Source of the DNA: Opitutus sp. GAS368
GTDB taxonomy: Bacteria > Verrucomicrobiota > Verrucomicrobiia > Opitutales > Opitutaceae
NCBI GenBank assembly: GCA_945903465.1
Contig: CAMDOF010000021.1
Coordinates: 1 to 64,000, forward strand
Length of the DNA stretch: 64,000 bases
Direction: 5' to 3'
The translations under genes and the position numbers were made by a program. How positions within the stretch are numbered: position 1 is the stretch's first letter; each line of letters starts with the position of its first letter. Under the pieces are notes generated by a model. It did no database searches and had not been told where the DNA came from. It worked only from the letters and a program-made list of their open reading frames with translations. Below are positions 15,696-24,681 of the stretch, in pieces.

Positions 15696-17849
15696 TTAAT
15701 CAGGGCGCGCGTCCTCGCGCGAAAAAAATATGGGCTGGGTAAATGCGCCGTTGCGAGCCAGATCCCAGACTTCCAAGCGGACCCAGTTTCGGCCGGCGCG
15801 ACGCCAGGGAATTCGGAGGGTACGCCGGCCAAACGACTCCGTATCACTCAGGTCGATACGCTGCCGGAAAACCTGCGCCCCATCGCCTGAAATCACCTCT
15901 GCAAACGCGAGCGGGAAGGTCCATTCAATCGACGCGTGCAGCATCGGCTCGGAGCTCGGGTTGACCAAAGTCCCCCCACTGGTAATCCCGCCGACCGAAA
16001 ACTCCGGGATCAGTACCTCGCCGGTCGTTGCAAAAAAATCTCCCGCGCGCAACGCCGCGAGCAACGCGGACCAGCCTTCGCCAAAGCGAGGTCGCTGCGC
16101 AAGGCGCACATAATTTATGTTCATGTGGGCATACGTCTCGTAATCGGGCTCCATCCGAAAGAGATCCGCCTCCGCGAGGACAAACTTCTTCAGGCCCGCG
16201 TTGGCCATATCGTCGAGCAGATCAAGGACCCGCCACCCGAGTCGCGGTCGGGAAAGATCCGCCGGCATCGCCTTCCAAGCCGCTCCGAGAAAATGCTCCG
16301 AACGGTAAAAAGGCCGATCCCAATAGGCATCGGGAAACCCGCGCGATCCCTTGATCCGCGCATGCGCCGTCCACATCAGGCCGTTTTCCTTTTCCATCAA
16401 GCGCAGGACATCGTCGGCGCTGCCAACTTGATAGACGGGGCCGTAGCCGGGCACATCTTCCACCAACGGCTGCCCCACGCCTCGATTCAAAACCCAATAC
16501 ACCGGCTTGGGAAAGAAGCTCATCCAGTGCCCGCCAAGATGCACGTTCGGCTCTTCCCCTGGAAGCACCAGCAAGGTGTCGTCGGAAAGGCGCGCGCACT
16601 CCGCGTGCAGCCGTTGCAACTGGGCGAGCCGCTCCTTGGCCGCCAAGCGAGGCGTCACGCCGTTGTGAAACTCACCGAGATGCACGATATCCACTCCCCG
16701 CGCCTTCAAGGTCTTCACAAAACCTGGGGTTTCCAAACCAGCCGGAATACCTGCCACGTTCTGCTTTTTTTGCGCCTGCAAATACTCGAGGGTATGCTCG
16801 ATGTGGTAGTGGCTCGTGAAGGTGTGGTAGCCGGGGATTTTTTTATAACGATCACCGCGCGTGTAGGCGGCCACCGTGTCCAGGGCTGACAGCGGGGAGC
16901 CGCTTGAAATCAGATAGAATACTCCGAGCCGCTGCTCGGTGTTCGGCGGGGCATTGCACCACGGGACCCATCGTCGATCGCCGGCCGGGGGTTGCTGGAT
17001 ACCAAATCCGTAGCCGCGAAAAAGCGAGTTACCCGAAGCGCCGTGCCACGCAAAACCAAGATTGTCAGCAAAATCAAGCGGGTAGAAATACTGGTGCGGT
17101 GGAGGAAAAATCGCCAACGACCCCTGGTCGCCGCGACCTTCCGTCACAAGCACGCGGCCACCGACCTGCAAAGGCGCCACGACCCGGCTCGGCGCGACCA
17201 GCGTGCGCTGCAGGCCACCGCTCGGATCACGCCACGCCAAGGCTGGCCAATCCGGCGCGGAGCTGACCAGACCCGCATCATAGAGAATCGCGCGGCCGTC
17301 TTCTGACGTTTTCAAGACCGCCTCCACGAAAATCAGCGGCGAGTTTCGGCACAGCGTAAATTCCAAACCGCCCGAAAATCCACCGGCTTTGACCTCCCCG
17401 AGCCGCACCACGGTGCGCGCGCTGGTGCTGATCACTTTCACGGTTTTTTTCGTTAGAACGGCAGCGAAGCTCCGGTACGCCCGCGACGGTGGATTATCGA
17501 AAAAAGCCATCCAACCCGCCGGCGCCTGCAGGTCGCGTTCGCCGACCGTGAGAATCGTCACCGGGTCAACTTTTTGCAGCACGGGGACGGCGACGCTCCC
17601 CGCACTCGCCGAAGCCACCGCGATCTGCTGCAGCAGAGGACGCCCCGCTTCTAAGTTGAAAATAATCTCACCGCGTTCGCTCGGCGAGATGGGCCACGCG
17701 ACCAGCAGCGTGTCCGCCTCCCACCGCACCGTCGCGCCATTATCAGATCGGTAATCGGCAAGATCAACCACCACGGGCGCGGCTGAGATTAGCCGAACGA
17801 CAGCGGGCAGGAGCGAGGCCAGCAGTAACGTTCGGGGAGGAATCGACAC
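15696..17849 (-). CDS. Secreted PHP-domain (CehA/McbA-like) metallohydrolase
   Basis: A 717-residue protein with a hydrophobic N-terminus (TLLLASLLPAVVRLISAAP). The first 330 residues are beta-rich and unassigned. A PHP-like metal centre starts near residue 342 with HTFTSHYHIEHT, followed by VDIVHLGEFHNG, a conserved LPGEEPNVHLGGHW block and MWTAHARIKGS, as in CehA/McbA-type proteins. The C-terminus is again beta-rich. It precedes the sulfatase by 12 bp. A role as phosphoesterase or other hydrolase on the same extracellular substrate is inferred. Confidence 0.75.
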   Translation of the reverse strand: MSIPPRTLLLASLLPAVVRLISAAPVVVDLADYRSDNGATVRWEADTLLVAWPISPSERGEIIFNLEAGRPLLQQIAVASASAGSVAVPVLQKVDPVTILTVGERDLQAPAGWMAFFDNPPSRAYRSFAAVLTKKTVKVISTSARTVVRLGEVKAGGFSGGLEFTLCRNSPLIFVEAVLKTSEDGRAILYDAGLVSSAPDWPALAWRDPSGGLQRTLVAPSRVVAPLQVGGRVLVTEGRGDQGSLAIFPPPHQYFYPLDFADNLGFAWHGASGNSLFRGYGFGIQQPPAGDRRWVPWCNAPPNTEQRLGVFYLISSGSPLSALDTVAAYTRGDRYKKIPGYHTFTSHYHIEHTLEYLQAQKKQNVAGIPAGLETPGFVKTLKARGVDIVHLGEFHNGVTPRLAAKERLAQLQRLHAECARLSDDTLLVLPGEEPNVHLGGHWMSFFPKPVYWVLNRGVGQPLVEDVPGYGPVYQVGSADDVLRLMEKENGLMWTAHARIKGSRGFPDAYWDRPFYRSEHFLGAAWKAMPADLSRPRLGWRVLDLLDDMANAGLKKFVLAEADLFRMEPDYETYAHMNINYVRLAQRPRFGEGWSALLAALRAGDFFATTGEVLIPEFSVGGITSGGTLVNPSSEPMLHASIEWTFPLAFAEVISGDGAQVFRQRIDLSDTESFGRRTLRIPWRRAGRNWVRLEVWDLARNGAFTQPIFFSREDARPD

Positions 17850-18109
17850 GCCCTAGGACAAGGATCGGATCGGCAAGTGGAAAGCCCAATCGTGGCGTCC
17901 GTAAACCGTGGGCCGGCTTGCCACGAATAGTTCGGAGGCGCGGACGTTGTTCGATCTTCCTCGCCGAGCCTCCACGCGGCATCGCCGCAAACCGCCAGCG
18001 CCGGGCTTGGCGCTCAGGCCCAAGGGGTGCCTGGTACGGTCGATTGCCAAATCGCGTTTTTCTCGACAGGCGCCGCTCTGGCGGCGCCCTCGGGAGAGCC
18101 CCGCCGCCC

Positions 18110-18460
18110 GCTGCCGTTGTGCAGTCGACCGCCGGATCGTTCCGGAAATAGGCGGGATGGTTCACGTCGAGACTCCACAGCTTGTACGGATCGTTCTACC
18201 GCATCTTCGGCGTGCCGAAAGACTGTTTAATCCGCGAATAGCTCAGGTTCTGGATATCGTAGAGTCCGACGCGGTTGTCGGTGTTGGCGGCGATTCCATC
18301 CGGCCCGACCAAGGTCCTGGTGCGATTCGGCGAATTCTGGTCGTATTCGGTGCGGCGCAGCGCCTACCCGGCGGTCAATTTCATGGGAATGCCCGCCTCG
18401 ACGAAGCGATCGATGTCGACGTTGAGCCCGGTCTTGATGCCGGTGGCGTCGCGCCCAATG
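18110..18460 (-). pseudogene. TonB-dependent receptor fragment with two stop codons
   Basis: Translating the minus strand gives IGRDATGIKTGLNVDIDRFV, then EAGIPMKLTAG, a TAG stop (18364-18366), RRTEYDQNSPNRTRTLVGPD, LYDIQNLSYSR, QSFGTPKMR, a second TAG in frame (18196-18198), and NDPYKLWSLDVNHPAYFRND. This is the mid-barrel region of the large Opitutaceae-type TonB receptors. The N-terminal plug and the C-terminal barrel are missing. Homology ends abruptly near 18110. Confidence 0.8.
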
Positions 18461-19013
18461 TCACAAAGATTTCGCGCGGATTTTGGTTCGTCCTTTCGAC
18501 GGAAAAAAATTAATGGCGGCGGCGTTTTTCGCGGAACTTACGCGGGCCTTGGTGCCGAGGGTGGCCATGTCCTCCGAAGAAGAAAGCATCTGGATGCCGG
18601 ACCGGCATGTCACGCCGGCCGAAGTGCGCGAACTGCAACCTCGCATCGGGGCGCATCCCGAGTGTCGCCGGCCTGGAGTGGCCGAAGGATCTGGGCATCC
18701 GCTGGCAGTGGCGAACACCGCTGGGCCGGTGGTAGACATTCGCCGCGCGCAGCCTGCGGCTCACCTTGGCGCCAAAACAGGGGAGGCGGTTGTCTGGCTG
18801 TGCGTATCCACCAACGGCGCAGGCCATGGGGGATCAAGCGGGGCCAGGCGGCGGCACCGGGCGAGCCGATCACGGGTATCACTGGAGCGGCCGCCACCCC
18901 GCCAGCACCCCCGAGTGTGGGGAGCGGGCCAGGGTAACTAAGGGCAGCGCAGAGCGCTGACGCTCACATAAATTGATCCGCCTTTAAAAAAGCTGCTCAG
19001 GTAATGGGCCCTT

Positions 19014-19029
19014 GTTCATGCGCATGAAC
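19014..19029. repeat. 16-bp perfect palindrome
   Basis: GTTCATGCGCATGAAC is self-complementary. It lies in a gap downstream of the dtd stop codon and is far from any start codon. It could be a leftover operator or recombination site. Confidence 0.6.
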
Positions 19030-19478
19030 GTTCTTTTCTCCTCAGAACACGTGCAAAAAACTGGAACTCCTTAAAAAAGGCAGAACCGAAAATCACAGGT
19101 GGATCCGTTTAACTGAGCAGCGGTGGGTCAAAATAGTTGAGCGCGATCGGCGCAGGGACCCAACCAGGTCTTTCCTTCGGGCTAAAGGGGGGCGCGCCCA
19201 AATTCACACGCTCGATTTAGCGCGGGGTGAGGGCTGCCCTGGGTGGCAATGAGCCAGTCGCCGAGCTGCGCTGACCAGCGCCGGATCGAGCGCGGTTGGG
19301 GCCGTGGGCAAGCGGGGATGATTAGTCCAACAAGCGGAGCGGCCTTTTCAGCGCCGATGAGATGGCCAAGCCAGCGCCAACTAAAATCTGTGGCGGATGG
19401 GCGGCTGGTGCCGGTCGCAAGGCGACTCGGCCGAGCGGCGGAGCGTGGGGAAGTGGGGCCGAGTTTTGAGGCTGGCGG

Positions 19479-19931
19479 TTACTTGCGCACTTGGGAGTCG
19501 ATAACGAGCGTGACGGGTCCGTGATTTTCGAGGGTAACGTCCATTAAGGCGCCGAAGCGTCCGGTCGCGACTGGTCGGTCGAGTCTTCCGCTGGCGATCC
19601 GGTTGAAAGCGAGATAGAGCGGTTGGGCGATTTCAGGTTTGGCCGCGTCGTTAAACGACGGCCGGGTGCCCTTTCGGGTGCTGGCGAGAAGAGTGAATTG
19701 GCTGACGACGAGCATCTCGCCGACGATGTCGACGAGCGAGTGGTTCATTTTACCCGCGTGGTCTTCGAAGATCCGGAGGGAGCAGATTTTATCAGCGAGC
19801 CAAAGGGCGTCGTTTTCGGTATCGTCTGGGGCAACGCCGAGCAACACGAGCAATCCCCTCCCGATTTCCCCGACCGTTGCTCGATCCACGGTGACTCGCG
19901 CCGAGGAGACGCGTTGAATGACCGCGCGCAT
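19479..19931 (-). CDS. dtd: D-aminoacyl-tRNA deacylase
   Basis: A 150-residue cytoplasmic enzyme that hydrolyses D-amino acids mischarged on tRNA. It starts [16 protein letters not shown] and has the SQFTLLAST and GTRPSF active-site motifs and the C-terminal NHGPVT motif that carries the cross-subunit cis-proline. The length is normal. It is 26 bp after fabV on the same strand and is the last gene of the minus-strand array. Confidence 0.96.
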   Translation of the reverse strand: MRAVIQRVSSARVTVDRATVGEIGRGLLVLLGVAPDDTENDALWLADKICSLRIFEDHAGKMNHSLVDIVGEMLVVSQFTLLASTRKGTRPSFNDAAKPEIAQPLYLAFNRIASGRLDRPVATGRFGALMDVTLENHGPVTLVIDSQVRK

Positions 19932-19957
19932 GGTGGGGTGGGCGAGGTGCGCGCGGG

Positions 19958-21145
19958 TCAGAGCATCAGCACGTGGGGCTCGGTCTCGGCCTCGTAGTTG
20001 ACGCCGGCCAATCCAAAGCCGAAAAGCTTAAGGAATTCCGTGCGATAGCCGGCGATGTCGGTGTCATTACCGAGTGATTCGGTTGTCACGCCCGGCCAGA
20101 TTTGGCGGACGGCATTTTGGATTTCCGGGCGCATTTCCCAGTCGTCGATCCGAGCGCGGCCCGCTTCGTCGCGTTGCAGTGATTTCCCGTTGAACATCTG
20201 CTCTGAGAACAGCCGGAAAATTTGTTCGATACAACCCTCATGGGTTCCGTGCGCCTTCATCACTTTATAAAGGATGGCGATGTAGAGCGGAACCACGGGG
20301 ATCGCGGAGCTGGCCTGAGTTACGAGCGCCTTGTTCACGGAGATGAAAGCGCGCCCGCCGCCCTTCAATTTTAAGAGTGAGTCGATTTTCTGGGCGGCGC
20401 GTTCGAGGTCGTTCTTGGCGAGCCCGATCGTACCCTTTTTGTAAATGGCCCAAGTAACTTCGGGTCCGATGTAGGAGTAAGCCACGGATTGTGCTCCGGG
20501 CGCGAGGAGGTTCTCCTCGGAAAGGGCGTTCATCCACATTTCCCAGTCCTCGCCTCCCATGACGGCCGTGGTATCGGCGATCTCTTGTTCGGTGGCTGGC
20601 TCGATGGCGACGGTGCTGACGATGCCTTTATCGGTATCGACGGTTTTATTGGAGTAGGATTGGCCGACGGGTTTGAGGACGGAGCGGTGGGCGATGCCGG
20701 TCGCAGGATGAATGCGGCGAGGGGAGGCGAGGGAGTAGACGACGAGATCGACCTGTCCGAGATCGGCGCGAATGAGATCGAGGGTCTGCTTTTTGATATC
20801 GAGGGAGAAGGCGTCGCCGTTGATATTTTTGGCGTAAAGACCAGCGGCGCGGGCGGCGCGGGTGAATGCGATGGTGTTATACCAGCCGGGGGTAGCGGAG
20901 CGCCCTTCCTCGGAGGGCCGTTCGAAGAACACGCCCAAGGTGGCCGCGTTGGCGCCAAAGGTGGCGGTGATACGCGAAGCGAGCCCGTAGCCGGTGGAAG
21001 CGCCGATCACGAGGACCTTTTTGGGTCCTGATTGAATGATGCCTTTCGCTTTGACGCAATCGATCCATTCCTGCACATGGGCGGCGCAGCCCTCGGGGTG
21101 GGCGGTGACACACACAAAGCCACGAACCTTCGGTTTAATGATCAT
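19958..21145 (-). CDS. fabV: Enoyl-ACP reductase FabV
   Basis: A 395-residue NADH-dependent trans-2-enoyl reductase that finishes each cycle of type II fatty acid synthesis. Family features are the [17 protein letters not shown] start, the [16 protein letters not shown] cofactor loop, and the Y-x8-K active site in [16 protein letters not shown]. The length fits FabV and excludes the shorter FabI. It lies 40 bp after the anti-sigma gene. FabV enzymes are typically insensitive to triclosan. Confidence 0.96.
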   Translation of the reverse strand: MIIKPKVRGFVCVTAHPEGCAAHVQEWIDCVKAKGIIQSGPKKVLVIGASTGYGLASRITATFGANAATLGVFFERPSEEGRSATPGWYNTIAFTRAARAAGLYAKNINGDAFSLDIKKQTLDLIRADLGQVDLVVYSLASPRRIHPATGIAHRSVLKPVGQSYSNKTVDTDKGIVSTVAIEPATEQEIADTTAVMGGEDWEMWMNALSEENLLAPGAQSVAYSYIGPEVTWAIYKKGTIGLAKNDLERAAQKIDSLLKLKGGGRAFISVNKALVTQASSAIPVVPLYIAILYKVMKAHGTHEGCIEQIFRLFSEQMFNGKSLQRDEAGRARIDDWEMRPEIQNAVRQIWPGVTTESLGNDTDIAGYRTEFLKLFGFGLAGVNYEAETEPHVLML

Positions 21146-21185
21146 AGAGCGGAAGTTTCCGCGGGTGGCTTGCCGCTGGCAAGAG

Positions 21186-22205
21186 CTACTTTCCTAGGAG
21201 AACAAACGGCCCCTCGGCTTTGGGCACGCCGCCCTTTCGCTCGAGGGTAACGGCGAAAGCGTTAATGCCCTTGACGGTTTGGTTTGCCTTGAAGGCAACC
21301 CTGGTGGCTCCGGATTGGGGGTCGACGGTGAAGACGCCGCCATCGACGGGATTAGGGTACTGCGGATCGACGACCCACAATTGGTAATCTTGGCCAGCGA
21401 GGAGCGCGGGCAGCTTCTCGACCTTTAAGATGCCTTCCTGCCTGACAGGGTCCCAGACGGCGACGGCCAGCGCTTCGGGGGAATTCTTTAAGAGCGACGC
21501 GAGCGCGGTAATCTTGAGCGTAGCGAGACTTAACTGGTTCGTAAGCGCTTCGGAAAGTGCTGCTATTCGATTATCGGCCTCGGTTAGTTTTCGGCTGGCA
21601 TCGCCAGAAGCGCCGGCGAGGGCGTCGATCCTTTGGCTGAGGTAGAGGACTTGACGGTCTCGCTCGGAAATCTGCCGATCCCGCTCGCTGATTAATTGCC
21701 CGGCATCTCCAAGTTGCTTTTGGGTTTGGGCGAGTGCCTGTTGGGCATCCTGCCACTGGCGTTGGGCGATGATGCGCTCGGCGGCGATTTGCTGGCCGAT
21801 GGCCTTGATCTCGATCTCCGCCGTAGTTTGGCGCGCCCGCAGTAACGCCGTTTCGCTGCCTCGGCTCGCGTACCGCTGTCCAATCCACGCCGCGAAAAGG
21901 GCAAATCCTGCGGCAATTGCCCACGGCATGAACCCGCGCGTGAAGAGGTGCTTCGCAAAAATCACATTGCCGGAAGGGTTCCGGGCGCTTCCGATGCTGG
22001 CGAGGATTCGCGTTTTTAAGTGGCGGGGAGCAGGAATGCTCGGGAGAGCGACGGCGAGAGCAGCGGCGGTATTTCGGAAATCGGCGGTTAATCTCTGGAG
22101 CGCTGGATCGTGAGCGAGGAGCGCTTCAAATTGGGCGAGTTGGACACCTTCGAGGAGGTCGAAGGCGTAAAGCGCGGCGAGTTCTTCGTGCAATTCGGCG
22201 CTCAT
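21186..22205 (-). CDS. RskA-type membrane anti-sigma factor
   Basis: A 339-residue single-pass membrane protein. The N-terminal cytoplasmic helices (MSAELHEELAALYAFDLLEG) resemble RskA-type anti-sigma domains and lack the HxxxCxxC zinc motif. A membrane helix (FMPWAIAAGFALFAAWIG) is followed by a long coiled coil (about residues 125-230, with repeated ISERDRQ heptads) and an RskA C-terminal domain (LPALLAGQDYQLWVVDPQYP). The coiled-coil insert makes it longer than typical RskA. Its ATG overlaps the sigma factor stop, indicating translational coupling and a cognate pair. Confidence 0.9.
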   Translation of the reverse strand: MSAELHEELAALYAFDLLEGVQLAQFEALLAHDPALQRLTADFRNTAAALAVALPSIPAPRHLKTRILASIGSARNPSGNVIFAKHLFTRGFMPWAIAAGFALFAAWIGQRYASRGSETALLRARQTTAEIEIKAIGQQIAAERIIAQRQWQDAQQALAQTQKQLGDAGQLISERDRQISERDRQVLYLSQRIDALAGASGDASRKLTEADNRIAALSEALTNQLSLATLKITALASLLKNSPEALAVAVWDPVRQEGILKVEKLPALLAGQDYQLWVVDPQYPNPVDGGVFTVDPQSGATRVAFKANQTVKGINAFAVTLERKGGVPKAEGPFVLLGK

Positions 22206-22894
22206 AGTCGATGGGCGAGCGAGTCGCGTAGCTTGATAAGTCCACGGCGGATGCGCGCCTTGATGGTTCCGAGCGGTTCTGATAATTTCCGGGAAATTTC
22301 CTCTTGGGTCAGGCCGCTGAAGAAGGCTAATTCCAAGGCGCGTTTTTGATCTTCGGGTAATGTGGCGACCGCGGCACGCACGGCGCGGGCATCGTCGCCC
22401 TGCGCAGCGACCTCCGTGCTCGCCAAGGAGGCGGCGTCTTCATTATAGCCAAAATCACTGGCGGTAGACTCGGCGAGTAATTCGGCGCGGCGCCGCCGCA
22501 TGCGCACCCGATCGATGGCGCGATTGCGGACCAACGTGATCGCCCAAGCGAAGGCGCTGCCGCGAGTCGTTTCAAAGGATCCCGCTTTTTCCCAAATGGC
22601 GACAAAGGCATCGTGAACAATATCTTGGGCCTCGGCGGGATCGCGCACGATGCGGAGAGCCGCGCCGTGGAGCGGACCGGAGAATCGATCGTAGAGCGTC
22701 GCGAACGCCGTGCGATCGCCCGTCGCCACCTGCTCCATCAACCGGGCGTCCATCTCCTGGCGGTCGTCGGCGCCGTCGGTTACGAGCGAGCTCGCGACCC
22801 GGGCGGCCTCATAACCGGTTCGATTGCCAGCCTCGCGCACCTCTCTCATGGCAAAGCCGAGCCCAGCATTTGAACAAAAGAGTGAGATCGACAT
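22202..22894 (-). CDS. ECF-type RNA polymerase sigma factor
   Basis: Up to 230 residues. Region 2 contains TLYDRFSGPLHGAALRIVRD and DIVHDAFVAIWEKAGSF. Region 4 contains LPEDQKRALELAFFSGLTQEEISRKL followed by a helix-turn-helix. It belongs with the SigK-like ECF sigmas that pair with RskA-type anti-sigmas. A shorter start at MREVREAG or MDARLMEQ is possible because the first 15 residues are not family-like. It lies 76 bp downstream of the small membrane ORF of the exosortase locus and may belong to the same transcript. Confidence 0.93.
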   Translation of the reverse strand: MSISLFCSNAGLGFAMREVREAGNRTGYEAARVASSLVTDGADDRQEMDARLMEQVATGDRTAFATLYDRFSGPLHGAALRIVRDPAEAQDIVHDAFVAIWEKAGSFETTRGSAFAWAITLVRNRAIDRVRMRRRRAELLAESTASDFGYNEDAASLASTEVAAQGDDARAVRAAVATLPEDQKRALELAFFSGLTQEEISRKLSEPLGTIKARIRRGLIKLRDSLAHRL

Positions 22895-22970
22895 TGACTA
22901 ATCATACGCGCGCTAAGCTCAAAGAGATGCAGGCGGGCGGCGGTCTTAGCGAGATTTTTTGCTGGGCCGG

Positions 22971-23063
22971 CTAGAGAACGGCCAAGCCGATGAGACCGAG
23001 GACCAGCAGGAGCGCGATCACGATGAGAATCGTTTTTTCTTTTTCAGTAATGGGAAAGGGCAC
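22971..23063 (-). CDS. Putative 30-residue membrane peptide after the exosortase gene
   Basis: A GTG-started frame encodes VPFPITEKEKTI followed by a single very hydrophobic helix (LIVIALLLVLGLIGLAVL) and a stop. It begins 16 bp after the exosortase stop on the same strand. The short charged head and single helix are what a real small membrane protein looks like, and such a composition is unlikely by chance in GC-rich intergenic DNA. The ribosome-binding site is weak. Function unknown; a partner of the exosortase or of the downstream sigma/anti-sigma pair is possible. Confidence 0.55.
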   Translation of the reverse strand: MPFPITEKEKTILIVIALLLVLGLIGLAVL

Positions 23064-23079
23064 GAGCGTTCGGGTGGGG

Positions 23080-24681
23080 TTATAGGCCCATGACTTGGGT
23101 GTTTTCAAAAAAGGTGGTCAAAATAAGCTCGGGGGCAATTTCGTTCCAAGGGCGGTTACTGGAGACGCGGACAAAGAGTTGCTCGCCCGGTGCGCGAAAG
23201 CCGAAGCGCCAGCCCAAGCGCAATAGTTCGATGGCTGAGTAGGGGTCTCGATACGAGATCGGCTGTCGATTATGCAAATGCCAATACCAGACGTTCCGAG
23301 GTTCATCGTTGCCGACAAATACTCGGTGCTCGGCGAGCGCGAGGCGGCGGTGGGCGAGTTCTAAGAACGTGCGGGTGGTGGGGCTCGGGAGCAGGACCCA
23401 GCCGGAGCCGGGCCAGCATGCATCGGGTGTGTGTAAGGCGACTTGGCTCACGGGCGTTTGGCCCGGTCGCCAGTAGGCGACGTAAATAATAATTTCCACG
23501 GGGCCCCGCGGGGTGTTCTTAAAGTAGCTCCTTTGGGCGAGATGGTCGGTCTGGAGTGCATCTCGAAAGGTAAAGAGGTTCGAACTTTTCGCGTGCCAGC
23601 CGGCGGTGGGCGTCGGTAGCAGCGCAAAAAGGTCGGGTGCGGGCGCGCGGGGCGGCGAGGGACCGGCGGGAGTGTGCAGGGTGTAAAATAAGGTGAGGGC
23701 GGTAGCCAGGGCGAGACCGCCTGCGAGGATGCCTTGGTGCGAGGTCGAAGCCGCGTTGAGGGCGACCGGAGGAATCGAGCGCGCGGCGGCTTTTTTTCGA
23801 GGTTCGAGGACGATCGCGAAGCCACCGAGTAGTGCAGCCGTGACGCCGAGAACGGCAAAGCCAGTCGCATCGTGCCATGCTCCGCTGATATCCACGTGAG
23901 CGTTGGCCAGTAGCGTGAGAGCCAGTGATCTTGAAAAATTCATGGCCAACGCCAAGGGCGCCGCGAGAAGGATAATGAGTGCACGGGCCCAGGGGCGGCT
24001 CACCAGCGTCGCGGAAAAAAACAGGCCGGCAAACAGGCAGGAAATGAGACTGCGAACGCCGCTGCAGGCTTCTTCGACGCCGACGGTGGCGTTGGCGAGA
24101 TCGATGATGTTACCTTGGCGAATGGCGGCGATCCCGAGAATATGCAGGGTCCGCAAGACACTTTCACTGACCCAGAGTTGGAGGTGGAGAGTCAGCCGCG
24201 AATAGGTTCCGGGTGGGATCGGCGTGGTGAGTAGCCATAAGCCGATGGCGGTGATGACCGGCCAGTTGCAGGGAATTAAGCGGAGGGAATTTTGGGAAAA
24301 GACGAGGACGCCTGCGCCCATGAAAAGCATGAGCGCGAGGGTTAGCATGAGGTTGACGAGTGCGTGGGACCAATCGAGGGACGCGGCGTAAAGGCCGGCG
24401 GCCAATAACAGGAGCAATCCGCCGATGATTAACGCGGCGGTGCTGGCTTGGCTGGCGGGACCGGCGGCTAGGTAGCGGTGGCGGGAGGTGCGCCCCTCGG
24501 CCAGGAGCAGGGCGAAAAGCAGCGGCATAAAAAAGCCGTGAGAAAGATCAGGATGGTCCCGCCATTGGGGCCATAACTTCAAGGTGAGTGCGAGAAAACC
24601 GCCGCCTAAAAGAAGGAGTGCGAGTTTCCCGGTCCAACTTAAACCTCCGAAAGGATTTAGCGATAGGGGGGCGGCGTTCAT
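23080..24681 (-). CDS. Exosortase fused to an EpsI-type domain
   Basis: A 533-residue polytopic inner-membrane transpeptidase. The exosortase core has the catalytic cysteine near residue 206 in EEACSGVRSL, the conserved arginine near 247 in NFSRSLALTL and the histidine near 270 in WHDATGF. About nine membrane helices are visible. After a Pro-rich linker, the C-terminal 200 residues form a periplasmic EpsI/DUF3485-like domain with YFKNTPRGPVEIIIYVAYW and TPDACWPGSGW. Exosortases process PEP-CTERM-type proteins and are tied to exopolysaccharide; no PEP-CTERM protein was seen in this window. Its start overlaps the stop of the upstream repeat protein (ATGA). Confidence 0.92.
   Translation of the reverse strand: MNAAPLSLNPFGGLSWTGKLALLLLGGGFLALTLKLWPQWRDHPDLSHGFFMPLLFALLLAEGRTSRHRYLAAGPASQASTAALIIGGLLLLLAAGLYAASLDWSHALVNLMLTLALMLFMGAGVLVFSQNSLRLIPCNWPVITAIGLWLLTTPIPPGTYSRLTLHLQLWVSESVLRTLHILGIAAIRQGNIIDLANATVGVEEACSGVRSLISCLFAGLFFSATLVSRPWARALIILLAAPLALAMNFSRSLALTLLANAHVDISGAWHDATGFAVLGVTAALLGGFAIVLEPRKKAAARSIPPVALNAASTSHQGILAGGLALATALTLFYTLHTPAGPSPPRAPAPDLFALLPTPTAGWHAKSSNLFTFRDALQTDHLAQRSYFKNTPRGPVEIIIYVAYWRPGQTPVSQVALHTPDACWPGSGWVLLPSPTTRTFLELAHRRLALAEHRVFVGNDEPRNVWYWHLHNRQPISYRDPYSAIELLRLGWRFGFRAPGEQLFVRVSSNRPWNEIAPELILTTFFENTQVMGL

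Larger units (their letters stand above)
17850..19478. other. Decayed intergenic region
   Basis: About 1.6 kb without an intact gene. It contains a TonB-receptor relic at 18110-18460, a hairpin GGCGCCGC-TCTG-GCGGCGCC at 18069-18088 and a 16-bp palindrome at 19014-19029. A frame around 18510-18800 on the plus strand has gene-like stretches (RVAMSSEEESIWMPD, TPAEVRELQPRIG), but no family was recognised and the region looks broken. Confidence 0.5.

Noticed and set aside
20448-20470. Further TetR operator copies inside fabV (AGTAAC near 20452) and inside the PSD1 gene (near 44698)
   Set aside because: Neither has the second half-site at the 6-bp spacing and both lie within coding sequence.
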